Source of the DNA: Gammaproteobacteria bacterium
GTDB taxonomy: Bacteria > Pseudomonadota > Gammaproteobacteria > Pseudomonadales > Pseudohongiellaceae
Assembly (NCBI GenBank): GCA_003514305.1
Contig: DORE01000226.1
Span: 1 to 17,674 of the forward strand
Length of the DNA stretch: 17,674 nt
Direction of reading: 5' to 3'
The notes below the pieces were generated by a model. That model saw nothing but the letters and a program-made list of their open reading frames with translations, had not been told where the DNA came from and did no database searches. Shown in pieces: positions 1 through 6,785 of this stretch. Position numbers and translations under genes: made by a program. The number at the start of each line of letters is the position of its first letter. Within the stretch, counting starts at the first letter, position 1.

Positions 1-158
1 ACAGCAGTTACCGTTTTCTGTCCGTTAACGACCCTGATCGCCACTACAGAAGGCTCGTTTAGAACGATGCCCTCATCCCGAACGTATATAAGGGTGTTCG
101 CTGTCCCCAAATCAATCGACAGATCGTTAGAGAACATTCCTCGAATTTTTTTGAACAT
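1..158 (-). CDS. mreB: Rod-shape-determining protein MreB, N-terminal part
   Basis: Partial gene reading leftward off the window edge; only the first 52 codons are present. The translation begins MFKKIRGMFSNDLSIDLGTA and continues with NTLIYV. DLGTANT (residues 16-22) is the phosphate-1 ATP-binding motif of bacterial actins, and the spacing from the start matches MreB. MreB polymerises under the inner membrane and directs lateral cell-wall synthesis in rod-shaped cells. The ATG (complement of 156-158) is preceded by a purine-rich ribosome site, AAGGAAGG on the minus strand (168-175), nine bases upstream. It diverges from gatCAB; as I recall, mreB is also divergent from gatCAB in Pseudomonas. 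The rest of the gene, and probably mreC/mreD, would lie to the left. The family call is secure despite the short fragment. Confidence 0.95.
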   Translation of the reverse strand, partial: MFKKIRGMFSNDLSIDLGTANTLIYVRDEGIVLNEPSVVAIRVVNGQKTVTA

Positions 159-230
159 GAATTACTGCCTTCCTTAAAAGCTGATTCCAATCCCAGTAGC
201 GTTTGTTAATCAAAAATTAAACGGCAAACA

Positions 231-240
231 ACCTAAGTGA
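231..240 (+). repeat. Direct repeat ACCTAAGTGA, copy 1
   Basis: First copy of the 10-base word ACCTAAGTGA, on the mreB side of the divergent region. The second copy starts exactly 105 bases downstream, close to ten turns of B-DNA. The left flank here (ACA) does not complete the TCAC-N4-GTGA symmetry seen in copy 2. It could be a regulator site, but that is inference. Confidence 0.4.
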
Positions 241-332
241 TTGAGTGTGCGAGTCACCTTTTTTAACGCTTTGCTGGCTAAATTTGGCTGATGGAATCTC
301 CCGAGACCCGCAGTCGAAGGAATTGATCGAAG

Positions 333-363
333 TTCACCTAAGTGACCGAATTTCCAGTATAAT
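333..363 (+). promoter_or_regulatory. Probable sigma-70 promoter of gatCAB
   Basis: A consensus -10 hexamer TATAAT lies at 358-363. The best -35 is weak: TTCACC at 333-338 with a 19-base spacer, or TCACCT at 334-339 with 18. Transcription would start near 370, giving a leader of about 115 bases before gatC. The -35 overlaps the second copy of the ACCTAAGTGA repeat, so a protein bound there could compete with RNA polymerase. Confidence 0.5.
334..345 (+). repeat. Direct repeat copy 2, within a TCAC-N4-GTGA palindrome
   Basis: Second copy of ACCTAAGTGA (336-345), here extended to TCACCTAAGTGA, an inverted repeat with TCAC and GTGA arms around four bases. It overlaps the proposed -35 of the gatC promoter. 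The symmetry and position suggest an operator, but no regulator can be assigned from sequence. Confidence 0.4.
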
Positions 364-415
364 CTCGGTTCCACACGCGTTAGGCTAAACTCTAGCAACC
401 GCGGGTGGCGAGAGC

Positions 416-449
416 AAGTGGCAGCCATTAAATATCTGGCTAACCACTT
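416..449 (+). promoter_or_regulatory. Stem-loop in the gatC leader
   Basis: Outer arms AAGTGG (416-421) and CCACTT (444-449) pair perfectly. After a small internal loop, AGCCA (423-427) pairs with TGGCT (437-441) around a nine-base AT-rich loop, giving 11 base pairs. No T-run follows, so this is not an intrinsic terminator. It lies downstream of the proposed start site and ends 36 bases before the gatC ATG, so it would fold in the gatCAB 5' leader. Confidence 0.5.
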
Positions 450-485
450 CACAAGAAAATCTGGGCGCAAGCCGGAGCACCGATC

Positions 486-773
486 ATGGCATTCGACAAA
501 ACAGAATTGGAAAAAGTTGCGCAGCTTGCGCGTCTTCACATGAGTGACGCAGAAAAAGACGAAGTTGCAGGACGAATTACGGACATACTTGCACTGATCG
601 ATCAAATGCAATCTGTTAACACGGATTCCGTTACTCCGCTCGCCCATCCGCTAGACGTAACACAGCGACTGCGCCCGGACTACACGACCGAATCCAATCG
701 CCGCGACGAACTTCAGAAACTCGCGCCGAGAGTTGAGAATGGCTTATATTTGGTTCCGAAGGTCATTGAATAA
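486..773 (+). CDS. gatC: Asp/Glu-tRNA amidotransferase subunit C
   Basis: GatC is the small subunit of the GatCAB amidotransferase. It wraps around GatA and GatB and stabilises the complex that converts Asp-tRNA(Asn) and/or Glu-tRNA(Gln) to the amidated forms in the cytoplasm. The 95-residue product has the family length. It shows the typical N-terminal helix (VAQLARLHMSDAEKDEVAG), the central ILALIDQMQSV stretch, the segment with TPLAHPL near residues 55-61, and an ending close to family form (RVENGLYLVPKVIE). The ATG has GGAG (474-477) eight bases upstream. It is first in the gatC-gatA-gatB order, which itself supports the call. A promoter lies about 120 bases upstream. Confidence 0.95.
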   Translation: MAFDKTELEKVAQLARLHMSDAEKDEVAGRITDILALIDQMQSVNTDSVTPLAHPLDVTQRLRPDYTTESNRRDELQKLAPRVENGLYLVPKVIE

Positions 774-830
774 TTCCGCCAGTACAACTCTCGTTCACCG
801 ATATCTGTCTAACACAGGCCGAGTAAACCC

Positions 831-2291
831 ATGATAGAAAAAACAGTCGCAGAACTTTCCCGCTCGCTCAGTCGTCGCGAAATCTCGAGCGTCGAACTGA
901 CCAAGGCGTATCTTGAGAGGATCAACCGGTACAACGGTTCCTTAAACGCCTTTATAACGGTTTGTGAGGAGTCAGCACTCACTCAGGCGGCACAAGCAGA
1001 CACAGCGAGAGATAATGGACAGACTTCCCCCTTGCTTGGGATTCCGCTCGCCCACAAAGACATATTTTGTTCATCGGGCGTCAAGACAACTTGTGGATCA
1101 AAGATTCTGCACAATTTCACCGCCCCCTATGACGCAACTGTAGTGAGTCGATTCAAAGAAGCTGGCGCAGTGATGCTGGGCAAAACCAACATGGATGAAT
1201 TCGCCATGGGATCGTCGAATGAGACCAGCTATTTCGGGCCTGTGAGAAATCCCTGGGATACAGACAGAGTCCCTGGCGGCTCCTCGGGAGGCTCTGCCGC
1301 CGCGGTTGCTGCCGATTTGTGCGCCGTGGCAACCGGCACCGACACCGGAGGCTCCATTCGTCAACCTGCCTCGTTTTGTGGTCTCACCGGGTTAAAACCC
1401 AGCTACGGGCGGATTTCTCGCTGGGGCATGATTGCCTTCGCCTCCAGCCTCGATCAAGCCGGCCCGATTTGCAAGAGCGCAGAAGACGCGGCACTGATGC
1501 TTAATACCATGGCAGGAATTGATACCAAGGATAGTACTTCCGCTGATGTTCCAGTTGAAGACTATACGGCCGAACTGAACAACTCTCTTGAGGGTCTGCG
1601 GATTGGAATCCCCAGGCAACACTTCGCGGAAGGCTTGTCTACCGGAGTGGAGCAGGCCATACAGGAAGCCCTGAACGTGTATAGGGAGCTTGGCGCAAAA
1701 ATAATCGAGATCGATCTGCCGAATAACCACCTCTCCGTGAGCGCCTATTATGTTGTCGCACCAGCCGAAGCTTCCGCAAACCTGTCGAGATTCGATGGCG
1801 TGAGATATGGCTATCGCTGTGACAGTCCAGTTGATCTCGAAGACATGTACAAGCGCTCACGCAGCGAGGGATTTGGGGACGAGGTCAAGCGCCGAATTAT
1901 GGTTGGGACTTATGCCCTTTCTGCGGGTTTTTACGACGCATATTATCGCAAGGCACAAAAAATTCGCCGTTTAATCAAACAGGATTTCAATTCGGCCTTC
2001 CAGCAGGTCGACATCATAATCGGCCCAACTTCACCACACACAGCGTTCAACCTGGGAGCCAAAACAGACCCGATAGCGATGTATCTTGAGGATATCTATA
2101 CCATCGGAGTAAACCTAGCGGGCCTCCCAGGGATGTCAGTGCCGGTGAGTACGGTACACGGCTTACCGGTTGGTATGCATTTAGTCACCAATGATTTTGC
2201 CGAATCACGTCTGCTCAATGTAGCGCACCAATTCCAGCAGAATACGGACTGGCACCGTCAGCGCGCAACTGCCTTTACGGAGGGCCACTGA
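831..2291 (+). CDS. gatA: Asp/Glu-tRNA amidotransferase subunit A (glutaminase)
   Basis: GatA hydrolyses glutamine and channels the ammonia to GatB. The 486-residue protein belongs to the amidase-signature family. The catalytic Ser-cisSer-Lys triad is visible: Lys76 in PLAHKD, Ser151 in the GGSSGGS loop and Ser175 in DTGGSIRQPA. The spacing equals that of Staphylococcus aureus GatA (Lys79, Ser154, Ser178) with a constant offset of three. The C-terminal part has the usual LPGMSVPV segment near residues 432-439. The ATG at 831 follows gatC by 57 bases with only a weak GAG-type ribosome site. The 3' end carries the ribosome site of gatB, so the two are probably translationally coupled. Nothing is missing; the subunit looks active. 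Confidence 0.97.
   Translation: MIEKTVAELSRSLSRREISSVELTKAYLERINRYNGSLNAFITVCEESALTQAAQADTARDNGQTSPLLGIPLAHKDIFCSSGVKTTCGSKILHNFTAPYDATVVSRFKEAGAVMLGKTNMDEFAMGSSNETSYFGPVRNPWDTDRVPGGSSGGSAAAVAADLCAVATGTDTGGSIRQPASFCGLTGLKPSYGRISRWGMIAFASSLDQAGPICKSAEDAALMLNTMAGIDTKDSTSADVPVEDYTAELNNSLEGLRIGIPRQHFAEGLSTGVEQAIQEALNVYRELGAKIIEIDLPNNHLSVSAYYVVAPAEASANLSRFDGVRYGYRCDSPVDLEDMYKRSRSEGFGDEVKRRIMVGTYALSAGFYDAYYRKAQKIRRLIKQDFNSAFQQVDIIIGPTSPHTAFNLGAKTDPIAMYLEDIYTIGVNLAGLPGMSVPVSTVHGLPVGMHLVTNDFAESRLLNVAHQFQQNTDWHRQRATAFTEGH
2279..2283 (+). promoter_or_regulatory. gatB ribosome site inside gatA
   Basis: GGAGG in the last codons of gatA lies nine bases before the gatB ATG. Only one base separates the gatA stop (2289-2291) from the gatB start, which suggests coupled translation and equal subunit amounts. 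Confidence 0.75.
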
Positions 2292-2292
2292 C

Positions 2293-3723
2293 ATGGAGTG
2301 GGAAGCAGTTATCGGACTGGAAGTGCATGTGTCCCTTTCCACGAAAACGAAGCTGTTCTCGGGTACTGCATCGGTCTTTGGTGCTGAACCGAACACTGAA
2401 GCCAATATATTCGATCTGGCTATGCCAGGCACATTACCAGCTCTTAACGAAGAAGCGCTGCGGATGGCTGTCAAATTCGGACTGGCAATCGGCGCAGAGA
2501 TCGGAAAGCGGTCAGTATTTGACCGGAAAAACTACTTCTATCCGGATTTGCCAAAAGGCTATCAGGTCACTCAACTGGACTTCCCTACAGTAGGCAGGGG
2601 TTCACTGGCTATCGCGCTGGACGACGGTAGCGAGAAACAGATTGGCATCACGCGAGCACATATCGAAGAAAATGCCGGCAAATCGCTACACGAAGATTTT
2701 TATGGCATGTCCGGCATCGATCTCAATCGCTCTGGTGAACCTTTGCTCGAAATTGTTTCAGATCCGGAAATCAGGAGCGCCAAAGAGGCTGTAGCTTACC
2801 TCAAAAAACTGCACGCCATCGTACGCTATCTGGACATCTCCGATGCGATCATGGCTAAGGGTTCAATGCGTTGTGATGTAAACGTTTCAATCAGGCCAAA
2901 AGGAAGTACTGAACTTGGAACGCGCACCGAAATGAAAAATATTAATTCTTTTCGCTTTGTCGAAAAAGCAATTAATTCGGAAATTCAGCGTCAGCAGGAT
3001 ATCCTGGAAGACAGCGGCACCGTGATTCAGGAGACCAGGCGTTATGATGCCGAGCGTGATACCAGCTCGCCCATGCGCAGCAAGGAATTCGCAAATGACT
3101 ATCGTTACTTTCCGGAGCCTGATCTGTTGCCAGTTGAAATCGATGACGCCTACATCGATGCGGTACGGGCCACACTGCCAGAGTTGCCAGATGCCAAAAA
3201 AGCGCGTTTTGTGAACGAATACAGCCTTAGTGAATATGATGCTGGAGTTCTTACCGCGACCCGTGAAATGGCAAATTATTTTGAAACCGTAGCATGCGGC
3301 AGCGGCGACGCGAAGATGGCCGCCAACTGGGTGACTGGTGATCTGCAGGCTGTTCTAAATAAAAACAATTGGGATCTTGTCGAGTCACCAATACAGGCTG
3401 AGCGCTTAACTATGCTGATTCAGCGAATCAAGGACAGCACAATTTCCGGCAAGATCGGCAAAACCGTATTCGAAGTCATGCTGGAAGACGAGTCCGAAGT
3501 CGATCAGATCATCGAATCTCGAGGGCTGAAACAGGTTACCGACAGCAGCGCAATCGAATCACTAGTAGATCAGGTCATCGCAAAAAACGCCGAGCAGGTG
3601 CAACAATTCAAAGAGGGGAAGGAAGCTGTATTAGGCTTCCTGGTGGGCCAGGCTATGAAACTGTCGCAGGGGAAGGCTAATCCAGGTCAGGTTAATCAGT
3701 TGCTGCGTAAGAAGATGATGTGA
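2293..3723 (+). CDS. gatB: Asp/Glu-tRNA amidotransferase subunit B
   Basis: GatB binds the misacylated tRNA, phosphorylates the aspartyl or glutamyl carboxylate with ATP and amidates it with ammonia from GatA. The 476-residue product has the family length and hallmarks: an N-terminal IGLEVHVSLSTKTKLF, FDRKNYFYPDLPKGYQ (77-91), HIEENAGK (123-130), RSGEPLLEIVSDPE (146-159), MRCDVNVSIRP (192-202) and RTEMKNINSF (211-220). A helical/YqeY-type tRNA-binding tail occupies roughly residues 330-476. It is the last gene of gatCAB. A strong terminator begins at the base after its stop codon, and the convergent helicase gene ends eight bases away. Proteobacteria with GlnRS usually use GatCAB for Asn-tRNA(Asn); whether that holds here cannot be seen in this window. 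Confidence 0.97.
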   Translation: MEWEAVIGLEVHVSLSTKTKLFSGTASVFGAEPNTEANIFDLAMPGTLPALNEEALRMAVKFGLAIGAEIGKRSVFDRKNYFYPDLPKGYQVTQLDFPTVGRGSLAIALDDGSEKQIGITRAHIEENAGKSLHEDFYGMSGIDLNRSGEPLLEIVSDPEIRSAKEAVAYLKKLHAIVRYLDISDAIMAKGSMRCDVNVSIRPKGSTELGTRTEMKNINSFRFVEKAINSEIQRQQDILEDSGTVIQETRRYDAERDTSSPMRSKEFANDYRYFPEPDLLPVEIDDAYIDAVRATLPELPDAKKARFVNEYSLSEYDAGVLTATREMANYFETVACGSGDAKMAANWVTGDLQAVLNKNNWDLVESPIQAERLTMLIQRIKDSTISGKIGKTVFEVMLEDESEVDQIIESRGLKQVTDSSAIESLVDQVIAKNAEQVQQFKEGKEAVLGFLVGQAMKLSQGKANPGQVNQLLRKKMM

Positions 3724-3778
3724 AGCGCTACTCAGCGCCGGCGGGCACCACCGCTACGGCTGGGTCGAGCGCTTTTTT
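3724..3778 (+). terminator. Intrinsic terminator of gatCAB, inside the rhlB 3' end
   Basis: AGCGCTACTCAGC (3724-3736) pairs with GCTGGGT (3759-3765) and AGCGCT (3768-3773), with a two-base bulge (3766-3767) and one G-U pair, for 13 base pairs. An inner GCGG/CCGC stem (3741-3744 with 3751-3754) caps it. A run of six Ts (3773-3778) follows on the plus strand only, so it acts on gatCAB transcripts. From 3732 on, it is also coding sequence for the C-terminus of the convergent rhlB. Confidence 0.75.
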
Positions 3779-4991
3779 CCTTGAACTTTGAAGGCCTTGA
3801 CAAGGCAGGCGGCGTCTCCAGCAATTCCTCGTCCGGATGGGTGCAAACCAGCTTTTGACCAAGTTTTTCTTCTATATCCGGCAGCAGAAATGAGTCTTCC
3901 TCGCAAGCGAAACTGATTGAAGTACCCAACGCTCCGGCTCGACCAGTACGGCCAATGCGGTGGACATAATCCTCTGGCTCTTCAGGTAAAGTGTAATTAA
4001 TAACATGCGTCACATCGTCGATGTGCAAGCCTCTACCAGCCACGTCAGTCGCTACCAGAACCTTTAGCTTGCCTGATTTAAAATCCTCAAGCGTGCGAAT
4101 CCGCTTATTCTGCGCGATCTCGCCAGACAACAGACCGCAGTCAATGCCATTGCGATAGAGATTATCAGCCAACCGCCGAACCTGATCGCGGCGATTGCTG
4201 AAAACCATGACTTTCTCGACCTCAGGCTGAGTAACGAGTTGATACAAAAGATTGTATTTGGACGCACTTGTGACTAGATAGACCACCTGATCCACTGCAT
4301 CTGCGGCAACTTTTTGCGGCTCAACTTCAACCATGATTGGTTCCATCGCCCAGCGAGTAGTTAGCTCAGCAATTTCTGGAGTGAAGGTTGCGCTGAACAG
4401 AAGGGTTTGCCGACAGTCTTTTCTCGGAGTTCTCGCAACAATCTGTCGAACCTGCGGGATGAACCCCATATCGAGCATGCGGTCTGCTTCATCAAGTACC
4501 AATAGTTCAATAAGGCCCAGGTATAAATTGTCATTAGAAACGAAATCCAATAACCGTCCCGGAGTCGCAACAACAATATCTACCGGCCTCGCGTCCAGCG
4601 CCCGGTTTTGTTTCTGGTAGTCTTCTCCGCCCACTAGAGTAACAGTGTGTAAATCACAACAAGCGGTGAGCTTGGTGGCATCGCTGGCAATCTGTATTGC
4701 CAGCTCCCGGGTCGGAGCAACCACGAGCGCTCTCGGTTCGGCCAGATACCGCTTCTCATCGATCGGATTGCTTAACAGATCGTTGATGATTGTGATCAGA
4801 AACGCCGCCGTCTTGCCGGTTCCTGTCTGCGCTTTACCCGTCACATCGTGCCCAGCCAAAGTAAGGACAAGGCTTTGCGCCTGTATCGGGGTGCAAAACT
4901 CAAAACCGAGTTTATCAATTGCGTCTCTGAGCGGTTTTTGAAGCTCAAATTGGTCGAACGACAGCTGTTGCTCGCCGGATGTGTCTGTCAT
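3732..4991 (-). CDS. rhlB: DEAD-box ATP-dependent RNA helicase, RhlB type
   Basis: A 419-residue RNA helicase. Motifs in order: FxxF plus Q motif (CTPIQAQ, 33-39), Walker A AQTGTGKT (54-61), PTREL (93-97), GG (121-122), TPGR (143-146), DEAD (167-170), SAT (200-202), ATDVAGRG (314-321) and HRIGRTGR (344-351). The segment after motif VI (GTSISFACEEDSFLLPDIEE) resembles E. coli RhlB more than RhlE, SrmB or DeaD. RhlB unwinds structured RNA and in enterics serves the RNase E degradosome. The tail from about residue 398 is basic (SRPSKFKEKSARPSRSGGARRR), as in other RhlB proteins, and probably binds RNA. No clear Shine-Dalgarno precedes the ATG. It is a single gene with its own promoter, convergent with gatB. 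RhlE-type naming is the main alternative. Confidence 0.88.
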   Translation of the reverse strand: MTDTSGEQQLSFDQFELQKPLRDAIDKLGFEFCTPIQAQSLVLTLAGHDVTGKAQTGTGKTAAFLITIINDLLSNPIDEKRYLAEPRALVVAPTRELAIQIASDATKLTACCDLHTVTLVGGEDYQKQNRALDARPVDIVVATPGRLLDFVSNDNLYLGLIELLVLDEADRMLDMGFIPQVRQIVARTPRKDCRQTLLFSATFTPEIAELTTRWAMEPIMVEVEPQKVAADAVDQVVYLVTSASKYNLLYQLVTQPEVEKVMVFSNRRDQVRRLADNLYRNGIDCGLLSGEIAQNKRIRTLEDFKSGKLKVLVATDVAGRGLHIDDVTHVINYTLPEEPEDYVHRIGRTGRAGALGTSISFACEEDSFLLPDIEEKLGQKLVCTHPDEELLETPPALSRPSKFKEKSARPSRSGGARRR

Positions 4992-5035
4992 GGTTAAGTA
5001 CTACTGATAGCTGGACCAGAGGTTCTCGCACGAAC

Positions 5036-5064
5036 ATCATAGCTAGATGGTTATATAGAAGCAA
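5036..5064 (-). promoter_or_regulatory. Sigma-70 promoter of rhlB
   Basis: On the minus strand, TTGCTT (complement of 5059-5064) and TATGAT (complement of 5036-5041) are separated by exactly 17 bases. Both hexamers are close to consensus. Transcription would start near 5029, about 38 bases before the rhlB ATG. It lies in the 106-base gap after moeB, so rhlB can be transcribed independently of the hemA operon. Confidence 0.6.
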
Positions 5065-5097
5065 TCGGAAGATCGACAGGGCTAATGAGAAGGTCAG

Positions 5098-5850
5098 CTA
5101 ATCTGATCGTTGGCGGCAGGCCGCACAGTTTAAGTCTCTGGGTAGCTTTACTTGACGCCAGTTCAATGCAAGACCATCGAAAATGAGCAATCTACCGACC
5201 AAAGGCTCGCCATAATTGACAAGTACCTTAATCGCTTCCAGTGCCTGCAATGAACCAATCACCCCAACTACAGGCGCCATAACACCATTCGCCGAGCAAG
5301 AGTTGTCTTCACCCACTCCTGGCTTATAAAGACACTGATAGCATGGGCTGTCTGGATTTCTGGGATCAAAAACTGCGACCTGGCCCTCCATCCGAATAGC
5401 AGCGCCAGAAACTAGCGGTTTGCCTGCTTGAATAGCAGCCGCATTTACCGCGAACCGCGTCGTGAAGTTGTCGCAGGCGTCAACAATCACATCCACTGAG
5501 CCAGCCAACTCGCCGAGGCGCACAGCATCGACACGCTCATTGATCGCGACAACATTTAGCTCTGAATTCAATGCCTTCAAAGTACTTTTCGCTGACTGGA
5601 CTTTGGATTGACCTAAATCATGCTCAGTGTGAGCAATCTGTCGCTGCAGATTCGTTAGCTCAACAATGTCATCATCGACAATGATAAGATTTCCTACTCC
5701 GGCCGCAGCAAGATACATCGCGGTTGGACAACCAAGGCCACCGACACCCACCATGAGTACTGTCGCTTCGGTCAGCCGCAGCTGACCGGAGACATCAAAC
5801 CCCGACAGCATTATTTGGCGGCTGTATCTTAGTAGAGAGGCGTCTTCCAT
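5098..5850 (-). CDS. moeB: Molybdopterin-synthase adenylyltransferase MoeB
   Basis: An E1-like enzyme of the ThiF/MoeB/HesA family. MoeB adenylates the C-terminal glycine of MoaD so that it can receive the sulfur needed for molybdopterin synthesis. The 250-residue product (E. coli 249) shows the N-terminal YSRQI segment (9-13), the ATP-binding GVGGLGCP loop (35-42), NLQRQ (67-71), and SGAAIRMEGQVAVF (148-161), nearly identical to E. coli MoeB. Two zinc-binding pairs are present, Cys170/Cys173 and Cys242/Cys245. Cys185 sits where MoeB has its conserved cysteine before GVMAP. It follows prmC after 53 bases, an arrangement I recall from Pseudomonas. ThiF cannot be excluded from sequence alone, but the MoeB-specific segments and the neighbours favour MoeB. 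No moaD lies in the window. Confidence 0.88.
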   Translation of the reverse strand: MEDASLLRYSRQIMLSGFDVSGQLRLTEATVLMVGVGGLGCPTAMYLAAAGVGNLIIVDDDIVELTNLQRQIAHTEHDLGQSKVQSAKSTLKALNSELNVVAINERVDAVRLGELAGSVDVIVDACDNFTTRFAVNAAAIQAGKPLVSGAAIRMEGQVAVFDPRNPDSPCYQCLYKPGVGEDNSCSANGVMAPVVGVIGSLQALEAIKVLVNYGEPLVGRLLIFDGLALNWRQVKLPRDLNCAACRQRSD

Positions 5851-5903
5851 AATTTGCTTGATTCTTTATAGTCGATAAAGCTCGGACCAACCACGTGCGC
5901 AGA

Positions 5904-6779
5904 TTATGACAAATTAACGGGATTCGAGTCACTGGCTGGACAGTCCCAGCGAGCCTTTACCATTCGCGGCACACCGGCAAGGTCCTTCTTCCCCTCAACG
6001 TCGCGGTAGCCACAATCTAATAAATATGAAATTAGCGTGGCTTGCTGCTCATAACCATGCTCGAGCAACAGCCAGCCTCCCAATGCCAGTTTTCTCCTGG
6101 CTTGTGCCGCGATGGTTTGCAGATCTTTCAAGCCATTTGACTCGGCACGCATAGCCAAAACAGGCTCAAAGCGCACATCTCCCCGAGACAGATGAGGATC
6201 TCCAGGAGCGATGTAGGGTGGATTGGCTATAATGATATCCATTTTTCCGCTTGGCAACGCATCACACCATGAACCTTTTCGCAATGCGACGTTGTTCAAA
6301 CCCAATAACTCCAAATTTTTTTTGGCCATCGTTAATGCATCAAGGCTGATGTCTGAACCCGTGATATGCCAGCGAGGTCGGGCTTTCGCTATAGACAGGG
6401 CAATGGCACCGCTACCGGTACCAAGATCCGAAACTCGCAGCGACTCTGATGAGGACCCAAGGGCCAGCGCAGTTTCTACCAGCAACTCAGTCTCCGGCCG
6501 GGGAATCAAAACTAAAGAGGACACTTTTAGCGTCAGATCCCAAAAACTTTTCTCTCCAAGTAGATAAGCAATCGGCTCTGATTTAGAGCGCCGTCTGATG
6601 AGCTCGTCAAAACGTCGCCGTAAAGCGTGACTTAGGATCCGTTCCGGATAGGCAAACAAGTAGCTGCGTTCAACTGACAGGCTCTGAGCAAGTAAGAGCT
6701 CGGCATCGAGCCGGGGCGAATCGCTCTGCGAAAGTTCAGCTGCAGCGACGTCAAGCGCTTGCTTGATCGTAATGTTCAC
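5904..6779 (-). CDS. prmC: Peptide chain release factor N5-glutamine methyltransferase
   Basis: PrmC (HemK) methylates the glutamine of the GGQ motif in release factors, using S-adenosylmethionine, and so raises termination efficiency. The 291-residue protein has the N-terminal helical domain that docks on the release factor (about 1-85), the SAM-binding motif DLGTGSGAIALSI (118-130) and the catalytic NPPYI (186-190). The start is a GTG (complement of 6777-6779), six bases after the prfA stop. A GAGG in the last prfA codons (6791-6794) serves as ribosome site, so the two genes are coupled. The C-terminus runs roughly a dozen residues beyond E. coli PrmC (ending PASDSNPVNLS), probably harmlessly. 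Its substrate, RF1, is encoded immediately upstream. Confidence 0.95.
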   Translation of the reverse strand: MNITIKQALDVAAAELSQSDSPRLDAELLLAQSLSVERSYLFAYPERILSHALRRRFDELIRRRSKSEPIAYLLGEKSFWDLTLKVSSLVLIPRPETELLVETALALGSSSESLRVSDLGTGSGAIALSIAKARPRWHITGSDISLDALTMAKKNLELLGLNNVALRKGSWCDALPSGKMDIIIANPPYIAPGDPHLSRGDVRFEPVLAMRAESNGLKDLQTIAAQARRKLALGGWLLLEHGYEQQATLISYLLDCGYRDVEGKKDLAGVPRMVKARWDCPASDSNPVNLS

Positions 6780-6785
6780 GCTATT

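Larger units (their letters stand above)
159..485. other. Divergent intergenic region mreB / gatC
   Basis: This 327-base stretch separates the divergent mreB and gatC starts. I see no credible gene: the long minus-strand open frame crossing it runs through gatC and resembles nothing I know. It holds the mreB ribosome site, a TATAAT box toward gatC at 358-363, two copies of a 10-base direct repeat (231-240 and 336-345), and a strong stem-loop in the gatC leader at 416-449. The mreB side (about 190-230) is AT-rich, but I could not pick a convincing -35/-10 pair there. Confidence 0.7.

Noticed and set aside
210..647. 145-residue open frame on the minus strand over the mreB/gatC spacer and gatC
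   Set aside because: It overlaps the secure gatC gene, has no ribosome site or recognisable motif, and its composition looks like a non-coding frame.
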